Assembly (NCBI GenBank): GCA_019671135.1
Contig: JAHRHY010000005.1
Coordinates: 558,001 to 622,000, forward strand
Source: Linnemannia hyalina
Lineage: Eukaryota; Mortierellomycota; Mortierellomycetes; Mortierellales; Mortierellaceae
Direction of reading: 5' to 3'
DNA length: 64,000 nt
The first letter of the stretch is position 1. Each line of letters begins with the position of its first letter. Shown here in pieces: positions 33,939 to 45,747 of this stretch. The notes under the pieces are model-generated. The model was not told where the DNA came from. It saw only the letters and a list, made by a program, of their open reading frames with translations, and made no database searches. The position numbers and the translations under genes were made by a program.

Positions 33939-34743
33939 ATGGACTTTTCTCAGTTTAACGATGCCGAGCGCAACCACCTCCAGCGCGTCATGGAGCAGAA
34001 GCAGGTACACTTCAGGAAGCACAAACACATTCTTCTCTCTAGCCCCCCCCCCTGCGTCTATGTCATGCAGGAAGTGGCACAAGAGCCCTGCAGAGCGCCT
34101 TTTGGGACACTGGTTGAAAGCGGGGACATAGACGCCGTGGGACGTGTTTATGAACAAAACGCTGCCAAGTACATACCCAAAACACCCCCAATTGACAGCT
34201 TTCTAACCATCATCCTCTTCTTCCTTCTCTCTTTTAATCCTTCTGCCGCTATCACTGACCACCGCTTCCGGGATACAAAATGGGACAAATCAATTGGGAC
34301 TCAATAACAACCACAACAACCCGACAAACCCACACGCCACTCCCCCAATATCTGATCAACAACAACCCATGACACAATAGATGAAGGACTTCTTGAAGTT
34401 GTACAGTGGATTGGTCGAGCGTTGCTTCACCGACTGCGTCAACGACTTTACTTCCAAGGCATTGACCACCAAGGAGGTAAGAAAAACTTTGAATTGCCCT
34501 TTTTTGGCTTATGGGACACACGTACACACGCAAAAAGTGGAGATCAAAACATGCCGGGATATAGTCAATTGCAATACTGAACAACCCTGCCCACCTTCAA
34601 TCCGTCGTTTTGGACACCTTTCGCTCTATATCAAATAGGAGGGTTGCGTACAGAAGTGCGCTGACAAGTTCTTGAAGCACTCGGAGCGTGTCGGTCAAAG
34701 ATTCGCCGAGGCCAACGCCGAGATGATGGGAGGAAGCAAGTAA
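33939..34743 (+). CDS. TIM9: Mitochondrial import inner membrane translocase subunit TIM9
   Basis: Three exons join in phase: 33939-34004, 34381-34476 and 34639-34743, giving 88 aa, the normal size for small Tim proteins. The twin CX3C motifs are present: Cys37-Cys41 ([17 protein letters not shown]) and Cys57-Cys61 ([20 protein letters not shown]). The [20 protein letters not shown] core is typical of TIM9 rather than TIM8, 10 or 13. With TIM10 it forms the hexameric intermembrane-space chaperone that carries hydrophobic precursors to TIM22. The first intron is 376 nt. A poly(A) signal AATAAA lies at 34822-34827. Confidence 0.97.
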
Positions 34744-34991
34744 AAAACGTATACAGTCAAGCCGTAAACAACAAAGCAGCAAAACCAACAATACAGGATT
34801 TTTTCTTCGCCAAGTGTATGTAATAAAATTATCGATAACCCTTTCAACACTTTCGTTAAACAGTGCAACAGACACACATTGGATACACATCAGGGTCACA
34901 CACAAAGGATGATACGAGTTCATAGAGCGGGCGAGCCGACTGGTTGCAACATAATAAAGAGTTGGACGAAGCGAACTTGGACATGGTCAAG

Positions 34992-35026
<35 letters not shown>

Positions 35027-35152
35027 AGATAAGGGTTATGGCATCTTATATGGCAGCAAGGAAGAAATGAAGGGAAACAAAGCACTCGCGAATTGTTATT
35101 AGTGTGTAAAATCTCCTTCTATCCCACAGCGCAACAGTTCTCTAAAAGCGAT
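34744..35152. other. Convergent intergenic region with GA microsatellite
   Basis: Short region between the 3' ends of TIM9 and the DYRK kinase, holding the TIM9 poly(A) signal and a (GA)n run at 34991-35019. Nothing else is seen. Confidence 0.6.
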
Positions 35153-38100
35153 CTATCCTCGGTGCCCAGAGTAACCTCCGTTGGCATTGATTTGCCGAAG
35201 GTACTCTGCTCCAGTGGTAGCCCCGACCGTGTTACTCGATCCAGTGACATACATGCTAGTAGTGTTCTTCCTGACAGAGGGGCTCGATCCGTTGCTCTGG
35301 CCATAATAAGGTCCAGAGCTCTTCATGTCACCACCTCCGCCACCTCCACCTCCACCTCCACTACCACTGACTGTCAACCGCCGAGAGGAAGCCGCAGACA
35401 ATGAGCTCGAGGAGTGTGAGGTTGGGTTCGCATAGAGACTGGTATAATGCGATCCATACTTGCTACTACTACCAGATCCATCAAAGCTGGCATTGCTCTG
35501 ATTGTACGCAGATCCTTGGCTCTGGTTCCCCTGGAAACTCTGGTTTGCGCCCGAGTACGAGATGCTGGCGCTGACATGTGCTCGAGTAGATCGCACAGAT
35601 CCAAACGACGTCTCTGCCTCAGTCTTGACCTTCAAAGGTCGCGAAGAGACTGATGAAGATGGCTGACCCGAGAAACTATTATTGATAGAGAAATTAGACA
35701 TGTTAGTGAAACATGCTTCAGGGTCAATGCATTCATCATCATTCACGCATAATAGAAAGGAGCGACATACATGGTGCTGCGACGTCTAGAAGTCGAGGAG
35801 CTGTTGCTGCTGACGCTGCTGTTCAAGGTGCTGTCAGCTGCAGAAGGAGGAGGGCTGAAGAGGGAGCGCACAGGAGTGCGAATGTCAGAGATCCACTCGT
35901 GCTGGAGTCCCTCGCGAGGTTTCATGCGCCTCTCAGGATCCCAGATGAGGCACTTCTGGAGAAAGTCCAGGAAAAGAGGGTCGCTGCACTTGAGGGCCTG
36001 CCCCAAGGTCTTGGATCCTGGTCTACGCTTCTTGCCCTTCGAGTTGACCACCAACTTGGGGCTTCCACCATGATCTATACGAAATTAAAGTTGTATTCAT
36101 AAACTGTTAGCAAAGGTGCCATTTTTCGTGAACGAGAGCGTGAACATATATGCATTATCAAGTGTGAAAGACGCACCGAAAAAAACCTTCTTGCGAGAAC
36201 TCTTCTCGATCAAGTAGCGGTCAGGGACACCCTGGGTCTCCATGATGCAGGACAATTGCTCCTGCTCGTTCTCTCCAGGGAAGAGAGGATATCCGGTGTA
36301 GAGCTCGGCAAGGATACATCCCAGGGACCACATGTCGATGGCCATGTTGTAAGACATGCCCAGAATGACTTCGGGGGAACGGTAGAAGCGGGATTGGATA
36401 TAGGTGTACACCTTCTCATTCTCAAGACAACTGCTTCCGAAATCAATAACCTTGATGCTGGACTTTGTCGGGTGCTTAAGCAAAATATTCTAATGTGCGT
36501 GAAAACAGGCAAGCTGTGTTAGAAAAGCGTGTACATACAAGGCAGACGAAAAAGAACCAAAGTAGTGCATAGAGAAATGTTGTGTTTACCTCAGGTTTGA
36601 GATCACAATGAACGACGCTGTGCTTGCTGAGGAGGTCAAGCGTCTGCAAGAGCTGGGTGCAGAATCTAGAGTATTCAATGAGCACATCGTGAATGTCAGT
36701 CAAAGTACAACAGCAAAGTGGAGAAATATCACCTTCAAAACTGACTGGCAAAGAACATACCGCTTGATGAGACCAAGACTGAATCCTTGGAAGGAGTTGC
36801 TCTTGATGAATTCGTACAAGTTGATCGAGAGAAGTTCAGAGGCAATGCAAAGATGGTTGCGGAAGTAAAAGTGGTCCGTCATACGGATCAAGTTGTGCTT
36901 CGCCTCGGGGTCCTACAAATCACCAAGTAGCATCGACAGGCCGTATTAATTACAAGCAATAACCACTGTGCTCTCCATAACTGGTGGCACTAAAGCAACA
37001 TTAACTAATGACTTACCCATTTGTTCAGGTTATCCAAGATCTTGACCTCGACGACAGCCTGGCAATGGAAACGCTTCTTGTTCCTAATAATCTTGATGGC
37101 AACGTACTCGCCCGTCTTGTGGTCGTAGCACTTGGCGACCTGACCAAAGGAACCCTTGCCGAGCATGTCCAAGATCTCGTAACGGTACATCAAATGGTCG
37201 TGGTTCACAATCAAGTAATCTCCCCGTTCATCATCATAGCCTACACATTATTGAAAGAGAAAAAACAATTAGTACTGCAGTGCATGATGAAAAGCAAAAT
37301 GACGAGTGCGTAAAAGAGATAGGCTTACCAAAGTTGCTGTTGCTGGCTTCCACACTGGCAGGCTTCTTGTGACGACAGTTTTGTCCAACATAGTATACTT
37401 GAGGGTACTCGCCAATCTCAGCTCGCTCATACAAACTCAAGTAGGGTGCATAGAGCTTCAAGGCGGCATAGGGGGAAAGTGGAGGGAAGGGGCTGACGCC
37501 CGATGAGGTGGGTGCGCGAGGTGATTTTGGATCCAGACCGGGTCCAGCGGCGCCTTGACCATAGATGCTAGCGCTGGGCTGGGCGTGCTGACCACCTGAG
37601 GATCCGGATGGGTAGAGCTGAATGGGGTTCGAGATGTTTGTTGGGGCAGGTGCCTTGACCGTCTGGTAGTTCGAAGGCGATGATCTCGCCGTGGGGGTCT
37701 TCAACTCGCTTGTAGGAGTCTTCTTCAAGTCAGAGGGGCTGGGCAGTTGACCGGAGACGGTTGAAAGTCGAGCAGAGTTGGGGGCTGTTACTGATTTGGT
37801 GACCTTGGGTTTCATGGGTCCATCGTTCGCCGACGAACCACTGTTAGTAGCAATGCTAAGAGAGTCCACGACTGTCGAACGACGACGACTGAGACCACTC
37901 AGTAATCCACTCGAGAAACTCCTGGTCGTCTTTGGCTTGGCTGCATCAGCTTGAGCCGCCGCCGCAGTCTTGGACGAGTTTGAAGTGGGAGGGGTCGACA
38001 ATCCAGAGAAGCTAGTGTCACCGCGCTGGGCCTTGATTTCATGACTCGAGGCTTCCACTGCCTGTACTCTCGCCTTGCTGGCCGCGTCTCTAGGAGTCAC

Positions 38101-41100
38101 AGTGCCTCCGCGCGAAGCTCCGGAGGGACTGGGGATCATGGATCCTGCAGCGCGCGAAGCCATCGTGTTAGAGCTGTTTGTCGATCTCGAGGTAGTCGAC
38201 ATGTACATTGGTGGAAGGAGAGTCGGTGCTGGTTTGGCCTTGGGAGGATCCATTGCCGACAATGTCTATTTCATGATTTGTTGAACATAATAAGTGCCGT
38301 TAATAAAGAGACCCTCAATACGTACACAATGCCCATATGTCAACACGAATAAAGTATTACCTTTCCGCGTTTGCGAGTTGCAGCCTGAGTCTGCTGGGCA
38401 CTTGCGCTCGAGAAAATGGACGTTCTCTCCTTGGCGTGCGACACCATCACGCCAACGTCCTTCATCCTTCCAATGCCGCCGCTCTCTTCCCTGTGGTGGC
38501 TGCTTCCGTTCGTGCGCACAGGTGCGTTGGGGATGTCGAAAATAATACTACGGCGGTGCGAAGCGTTGCTGGAAGGTGGCTGCCTTGGAGCGGCAACAGG
38601 TGCAGGTGGTGGCGGTGGTTCTGCCGTTGCAAGAATGACCTTTGGTGCAGGGGTCTCCTTCATGTCCATGACGCTCAAATGTTTGGTAATGTCAGCCACT
38701 GGAACTGGTATCGTATCAGCGGTCTGGGGGAGAGGGGTGCCAGACTTGCTACTGGGTGTTGATGAGACCGGCGAACGGTGAGGGTCGGCCCGTTGAACGA
38801 TCGGCGCAGCTGTCTCGTCTGCAAGAATGACAGACTTTCGAAGAATCGATTGAAGTTCTCCAGAGTACTGTTGGGGCATTTGGGGTTGCTGGGGGGTCAT
38901 GCCTGGGGTTTGAATACCAGAGCCGGAACTACCTGCAGGTGTCCGCGATCGGGAACGAGGGGGAGGTGTGGGGCGGCCTCGAAGGTCAGCTGTTGGGGTT
39001 GATGGAATACCGCTCCTGGATTTCGTTCTCAGCTGAGGGATACCACTGGGAAGATGGGGAGACGCAGCCCTCGAAATGGACTTTGTTGGCTGCCTCGGCT
39101 CCTCGTGATGGGCGCTACCGTTAGCGTTGCCAGCACTTCCGCTGTTCCCATTAACGCTGCTGTTGTTATTGACGACTGATCCTCCATTGCTGTTTCCATT
39201 GCTGGCGTTTTGGAAAGCCGCGTAGAAACTCTCCCGCTTGTGTTTCGCCCTAGTCTGATGATCACGCTGCTGGAGCTGCAATAAAAACTGTTCCTGTTCT
39301 CGCCAAGAATCACGGCGGTTGAGGCCAGACTCGTTTCCAGAAGATCCGTCAGCGGCAGTTCCCTGTGATTGAATCTCACCATAGGCCGATGACCGTGTAA
39401 GCATATCCATAGTGGGGACAGTTGGCGACGATGGGTACGGAGGGAGAGTGGGTTCAGAGGAGATGTTTTGACTGCTCGATTGTGATGAGCGAGCCTGTAA
39501 CGTGCTGTAAGATTCAGATCGTCGGTACTGGTCCCGAGAAGGTGTCAAACTGTCGGAGGCGGTTTTCCTAGATGTCAAATTTCCGTAGCTAGAGTGATGT
39601 TTTGTCGATGGCCAATCCTGTGCGGGTGTGCTCGGGGATGATCGTTCAGCGACCTTGGGTGACGACTCCATAGGAAGAGTCAGGGGTATAGGCCCAGACG
39701 AGTAGGATTTACTCCTGTAGTGGGCATGAGGCGCAGGCGAAGGTGGAGCCTGCAGGATTGACTTTTGATACTGAACATGTTGTCCTGAGCTGCTCCTGCC
39801 TGAACTCACAGGGCTGGTCAAATTGGTGAGGGGTGAGCCGTCCGAGTTGGAAATGGACGAGGGTGTCATGGGTGACATGGGTAACTCGGACCTATGTATT
39901 TTTGTTCAGTCATAGCAAAGCGTGTGAGAATTAATAAACAGTTACGCACCATCAGCTCTCACAGACAATTTTTTTTTTTTTTTTTTTTTTTTTGACAACA
40001 TGACAACTCCACGTCTTCGTAGCCGGATGATATCCAGTCGAAGGGGATGAGAGTGAGGAACGTGTTTCATCTGTTTGAGAACATCCATTAGTCCTACTCC
40101 AACGATGAGGCCCGATGGCTAGCTTACCCTGCGCTCTGACCACGATGGTGAGGAGAGGAGGATCCCTGCTGCTGGTGATGTTGCATCCTGTGCTGTGCTA
40201 CGTCCATGGCGGGCTGTTGCTGGAGAAACTGCTGTTGATAGTACTGCTGTCTGAACGCGTCCTCCTGCTGGTACTGTTGTTGCTGGTCGTAGTGAGGCAA
40301 GCTCTGGTTGTATTGAAGCTCCTGTTCGTGGAAGCTGAGACGAGAGGAAGAAGACTTCTTGGGACTAGGGTCGTGCTGCTGCTGCTGTTGCTGTTGTTGT
40401 TGTTGTTGTTGCTGTTGCTGTTGCTGCAATTGGTGCTGGTGGTCCGAATTCTGCGACTGGATCCACGAATTGGGTACTTGAGGGATGATGGCTCCGATGG
40501 ACTGACGAGACTTTGCTGGCAGCGATTTGCGGTAGTTGTCCTTGGACTCTGTGTTGTATTCTTTGTGGGAGTTGAATATAGGGTGAGGAATGAAGAAGAA
40601 GAATACAAAATGGAAAAGGGATGATCAGCACGGTATTGGTTTATGCATTGTGGAGTGTGGAGTGTGGAGCGGGATAGGAGTGGGAAAGGAGGCGATGACT
40701 GATAATAATAGTGTGCGAGATTCGGACAAGTGTTCCCCTGTTTCAAGAGACTTTAGAATGCTGAAAAAAATGAATGAAGGTTGTTGTGCCAAAGAACACA
40801 ACCAGGAAGCAATCGACCCCTTTGTCCGGAGTTGTCTCTGTTCTTATCGTGGAGTCGTAAACCAACAATGAATTGGCGGCTGTAAAAAAAAAATGCGAGC
40901 CGACATATGCTAGTCGCATGGCACAAAATAAAAAAGATCGCAAGGTGGGTGGCCAGGGGGGGAATGGTGGGAGGAAAGGAGAGGAAGCAAGAGAACATAA
41001 CGAGGAACGAGATGAAAGGACGGTGGTGGATAATGGCATGATGGATGAAACGGGACCCTTAGGCGCCCAGTTGGTGTTTTTCACTCCCTGCCAGATGTTT

Positions 41101-42636
41101 GTATTGTCCTTCCAGTTATCGAATGTTCGGTTGCTGACCATAGTCAGCTCCTTTCCCTGTCTTGTTGCTGTTGCGTTGGTGTGGTTTGATGGTCGAGTCG
41201 AGTTGGGTGTCAGTGAACACCGATTGTGCCATCATAGGCGCACAAGACAACAAAGAGAGTGACAGTTCAATCTATGCACGCTCAGTAGTTGTTGTTGTTT
41301 CTGTTGCTGCTCACTCGCCTTTCTCTTTCGAATTGCGCACAATCCCCTCGCTTTGTTGCTTTTCTTGATGTTGGCGTAAGGTAAGATGAGGGGGTGGGTG
41401 TAGGTGTTATGATGAAAGGAGCAATGAGGGTTATATCAGCTGCCCACATTGTTCTTTTCTCCAAGAAAGAAGAGTCGTAACGTAACCCTCTTTCAAAGTT
41501 CTTGTCTTCTTGTCTACTTGTCTGCATGCTTGTCTGTGTTGTGTCGATTGTTTGTTGTCTGTCCTTTGAGTGTTCTTGCACCACCACCGTGATCACTTCT
41601 CTGTCCGAGAGATAGATATATTTCGACGGGCCGTGATTCGTTCGTTCGTTTTTTTTTGTTTGGGAAAGAGACGCCAAAGGGGATTGAGTAATAGAGAAAA
41701 CGAGGGTCGCTGTCCTCCTTTGCCTCCCTTTGTCTCACAGCCATTCTCCCATAAACAGACACCGCCTCCAGTGAACACCACTCGATCCAAGTAATTGAAG
41801 TACCAGTGAGACTCGACCATGCTTTTGATCAAGGAACAAGATGAAGAAGCACTAAGCACTTACGGGAGTAGTACAACGACCCATCCGGTCCAGACGCCGA
41901 CGAAGGTGACGAGCCATGACCTGCACCGTCGACGCCAAACTCGTGTGCAGCTAAACTCTTGGGCCTCCTGCTTTTGGGGGTCACTGTCAAACTGGGTGTG
42001 GTTGAACTCGAGAGAACATTGTTGCCACTGTTACTGTTATTATTGCTGTTACTGATAGGGTAGGACGGCAGGTGAGTCGGTGTGTTGTTGACAAACAAAG
42101 GTGGAGAAGAGGAGACAGGATCCTGTTGATACTGCGATACAGGACGACTCCTATGTCCCTGTGATACTGCTTCCCGGTCGCGCTCTCCTCCCCCTCCTCC
42201 TCCTCCTCCTCCTCCTCCTCCGCCTCGTGCTCGAGGAATCGAACCCATTGCTCCTGTTGCACCTCCGTTATAATACTGTTGTTGTTGTTGCTGCTGCTGC
42301 TCAGTTATTGTCGTCGCTGGTGTTGGTCCCGAGGATTGATAGTACTGGTTGATGTTGTTGTTGTTGTTGTCACCAGAGTAATAACCGTTGCGGCTATGGC
42401 CATTGGTCGTTGGAGGTGAGGCATAAGGAGGAGGAGAAGGTGGGACGAACTTTGAGGAACCATTGATAGGCGCTGTCATGATGGGTGGTGGAGAATAAGC
42501 ATCGAACTCTCTAACGGGGATCTTGCGCAAGGGTGGTGGACGAGGTTTGGGCGACGACAGCAAGTGCTGTTGGGTGCTGGCAGAATCCAGGTCCAGCCTG
42601 GAGCCCTGCTGTTGTTGTTGTTGATGGTATTGTTGC

Positions 42637-42673
<37 letters not shown>

Positions 42674-42755
42674 GCTGCAAGACTGGCTGTTGCTGAGGCT
42701 GTGGGGTAGCCTTTGGGGCGATGAACGACTTTCTCCTTGAGAAGAAGGAGGACAT
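35153..42755 (-). CDS. Very long DYRK-family protein kinase (DYRK2/Pom1 type)
   Basis: Ten exons join in phase: 42755-41864, 40560-40128, 39891-38361, 38265-37329, 37240-37017, 36912-36761, 36665-36590, 36489-36177, 36074-35771 and 35675-35153, giving 1,794 aa. About 1,260 disordered residues (poly-Gln, Gly, Ser/Pro) precede a DYRK-box ([21 protein letters not shown]). The kinase domain follows: Lys1314 (VAIK), Asp1411 in HCDLKPEN, Asp1431 in DFGSS, and the activation loop [13 protein letters not shown] with the DYRK autophosphorylation tyrosine. The C-terminal tail (about 175 aa) is Ser/Gly-rich. All catalytic residues are present. Pom1 and other DYRKs control cell polarity and growth; the exact role here is unknown. 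Joining exon 1 (41864) to exon 2 (40560) needs a 1.3-kb intron, so 41864-42755 could be a separate gene. Confidence 0.85.
40378..40426 (-). repeat. Polyglutamine (CAA/CAG) tract in the DYRK-like gene
   Basis: Plus-strand CTG/TTG triplets encode about 16 consecutive glutamines in exon 2. A similar tract of glutamines lies in exon 1 at 42600-42680, broken by YH. Confidence 0.8.
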
Positions 42756-43617
42756 TGTGTTTGTGTGTGTGTGGGTGGAGTATGATGCTACTTGGCGGTA
42801 TTAAATAAAATAAGGAAACGGATTCTTCAAAAGTGAGACTTTGACAGGGCTTTTTTTTTTTTGGCTGCCGGGGATGGGAAAGGGTAGAGTAGGGTAGAGT
42901 GGGGTGGGATTACAGGCAAGAGAGTCCTCGGGCTAGAAAGTAATAGTAGAAATAAAGAAGGAGGAGGAGGAGGAAGGGGAGTAAAAGAAGAAGAAGAGGA
43001 AAAGAAGAAGATGATGATGAGGGATGATTGTCGGAGAGGAGGGATGATGATGGGAGGAAGAAAGGGATGGGAAGGAGAAGAGGGAGAGAGAGGGAGAGAG
43101 AGAGAGAGAGAGAGGGAGAGAGAGGGAGAGAAAGAGAAAGAGGAAGACTGAGCGACAACAATAACTCAGAGCGGGAGTGAGCAGCAACAAAGGAAAATGA
43201 AAAAAAAAAAAAGAGAAACGCTTATTTCACTTTGATTTTGAATTATTGGCACTTTCCATTTCATACATCCCATCCCTCACGATGGCAATCGACAAACAAT
43301 TACCGCTTATCGTTTTTTTCTTTTATTACAAATGGGAGAGAGACGTTGCGTTTTGTGCTTTGCATGATCGTGTCTGTCTGTCTGTCTGTTGTTATTGTTG
43401 CTGCTTCCTGCTTGAATGCCTTTTAATGTGCCTTGTGCTCGTGTTCCCTTTCTCTTTCCGACCCCTGGATGAAACGCAGAAAGAAATAAAAAAAATATAA
43501 AGTCGTGAGAGCACTCTCTCGTCTCGGACGAGGACGAGGCCATGGATGATGATGATGATGATGATGATGCTATCGATGGATGGCTCTCGTTCCCTTCCTT
43601 CTCCCTCTCTCACTCAC

Positions 43618-43656
<39 letters not shown>

Positions 43657-44173
43657 CGCTGCACTCTTCCATACACACCCTTAACTCCCAAGCTGCATGT
43701 CCGCACCATCCGCATCGTCGTTCATCGTTGTCCCTGTCGCCGTCGTCAAACGTCCGACGGACTTTTTCATACCTGAAAGGTATCCAATGCAATGTCGCTC
43801 GGATTGAGAGCCACCATGTGCCGGGAAGCAGGGAGCAAGAGGGGAAGAAGGGGAGGGAGCCAAAAGGTATGATATGAAAAAGCTCTCTCCCATCCCATCC
43901 CTCATCTTCGCATGCCTTTTCCGCCACACTCGATCACAAAAAAAAAAAAAAAATTCTCGCCTTGTCCCATCAAACCCCTTCCTATGGACCTCCTCTCCTT
44001 CCGTCCTCCTTCTCTCTCCTTCATCCTCTCCCCCTCTTCTTACTGTTCCCATTCTCAAAAATACAACTCACTCCCCTATGGGCTCATTAAATGACTGTTG
44101 GTTTGCTGGGAAGAAAAGGGGAGAAAGTGACAGAGAGACAGAGAGGGAAAAACCTCTTCCATTATTTTTACTA
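42756..44173. other. Intergenic region with simple repeats
   Basis: About 1.4 kb between the DYRK-like gene 5' end and the VMA22-like gene 3' end. It has GA-rich sequence (43080-43145), a TGTC repeat near 43375-43388, a GAT repeat (43544-43568) and a CT microsatellite. No real gene is visible; ORFs here are repeat translations. Confidence 0.6.
43619..43653. repeat. (CT)n microsatellite
   Basis: Uninterrupted CT dinucleotide run of about 17 copies in the intergenic region between the DYRK-like and VMA22-like genes. Confidence 0.95.
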
Positions 44174-45511
44174 CTACAACTTCATTCCAGAGATATCAGC
44201 CTCCAATTCTTTCGTCCCTGCCGCCTTGGCCTCCCGCAAGACTACCATCCTCCCTTCCAGTTCGCTTAGTCTCTGTCGGATCATAGCCATCTCCACCACA
44301 TCCTGCAAACCTATAAACCACCACGGTAACAAAAAGAATATTCATATGTCAAAATGCGTGTTATTCTAGATCTTGCGAAAAAAAAAGCAGGGAGGATGGC
44401 TTGGTCGTAGACACAGACACATTTAGACATATATGCACACACACGCGACGATGCAATCCTACTAATTATTTTACCTTGTTGAAAAACCGTTTGAGCACTT
44501 CGAAGAGACCCCGGAACAAATACGCCAAACCACAGCAACGGGTCGGGGTTGCGCTCCTTCTTCTTCTTTTTCGTCTTGGTCACTTCATCATCATCACCAC
44601 CACCGGCAGCCGTCGTTCCTGAACTCGTAGGATCAATCGTCGCCATGCCAGCCGTAGGAGCCACTGACGATGACGCGTCCTCCGATCCTACTCCTCCGCC
44701 ACGTCTTCTCAATCCAGACTGACCCGGTTTCTGCTCCTGATCATCATACCCTGTCCCGCTCCTCTGTTGTCGGTGACTGTCCGAGTCCTTCTCTGCTGCT
44801 TTTGACTCTTCTTCCTGAACCTCCTGAAGTCTCTGTCGTTCAACCTCCTCTGCCCGCAAGTCGCGGATCTCGATCTCTGTCAACCTATCCTTGATCAACC
44901 TACAATCGAAATTGGGGCCACAAGGGAGGGGGGGTATTAATTATCGGCGAAATGATAAATTTCGCCATTTTCTCCTCTTCCAAAATGTCATTGTCCAAAA
45001 CGTATTTTTGTACTTGCTGATCATGGGGTAAGCAAAAAGCACAACCCTCCTTTTTCACCTCATCTTCTCCATAAAAATTATAAAAAGCAAAAAAAAACTT
45101 ACACGCCTCGAAGAGCCTTCATCCGATGATCATAGCAATCCGCAGACACGTTCTTGGGCCCCATAATGTACTTTGCCTGCGAGATCAACTCGCGTCCCTA
45201 AAATGAAATAATATAATGGTCAAAAAAAAAATATAACCACAAGCGTGTGGGGGGGGGGGGGGGGGGATGCGTTGTTAAAATCACAAAAAAAGATACTTCT
45301 TGACAATGATGAAAGAGCAAAATTCGTGTCAATTGAAGAGGATAGTAAAGTGGTGGGTGTTCATGTTTTTTACCTCTTGGAAGCGGGTAGAGATGCGAGT
45401 CCAGGCGGTGAGATGCTCGTTGACGAGAGCAATGTACTCGAGGACTAGGTCGTCCAGGTCTTGACAGACTTTGTTGTGTACTTGTTGTTGGACTCCTGTC
45501 ACGTCTGGCAT
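44174..45511 (-). CDS. V-ATPase assembly factor VMA22 / CCDC115
   Basis: Four exons join in phase: 45511-45374, 45197-45103, 44899-44475 and 44310-44174, giving 264 aa. The N-terminal helix (LDDLVLEYIALVNEHL), the segment GRELISQAKYIMGPKNVSAD with CYDHRMKAL, and the C-terminal block DPLLWFGVFVPGSLRSAQ, followed by helices VVEMAMIRQRLSELEGRMVV, form the Vma22/CCDC115 pattern. In the family this ER-associated protein works with Vma21 and Vma12 to assemble the V-ATPase Vo sector. The middle (about residues 95-185) is a charged disordered insert. Splicing restores both family blocks, so the model is well supported although similarity in this family is low. Confidence 0.85.
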
Positions 45512-45747
45512 ATTTTTATGTGTTTCTTTGTTTTCCTTTGTGGTGGGTTGGTTGTGTTGATGGTGTGTGCCAGCTGTTATGAATGAATGAATGTGTCAAG
45601 GAAGAAAGGGATGGGGGTTGTAAAGCAGGGTGTGAACGAAAAGTCGACCGAGCGAACCAAAAAGAAGACAGGGGTCAAGTAAGGAAAACGCAGTCGCGCT
45701 CCCTTGATCATTTTATTTTCGAGGGCAGGATATCAAAATAAAGACAT

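Noticed and set aside
40743..41141. Minus-strand frame within the long first intron of the DYRK-like gene, with a W/N-rich stretch near 41,030-41,140 ([19 protein letters not shown])
   Set aside because: It looks partly protein-like but no splice sites connect it in phase to the flanking exons, and the remainder is Pro/Phe-rich low complexity.
43542..43877. Plus-strand ORF with poly-Asp and Ser-Leu repeats
   Set aside because: Product of GAT and CT microsatellites.
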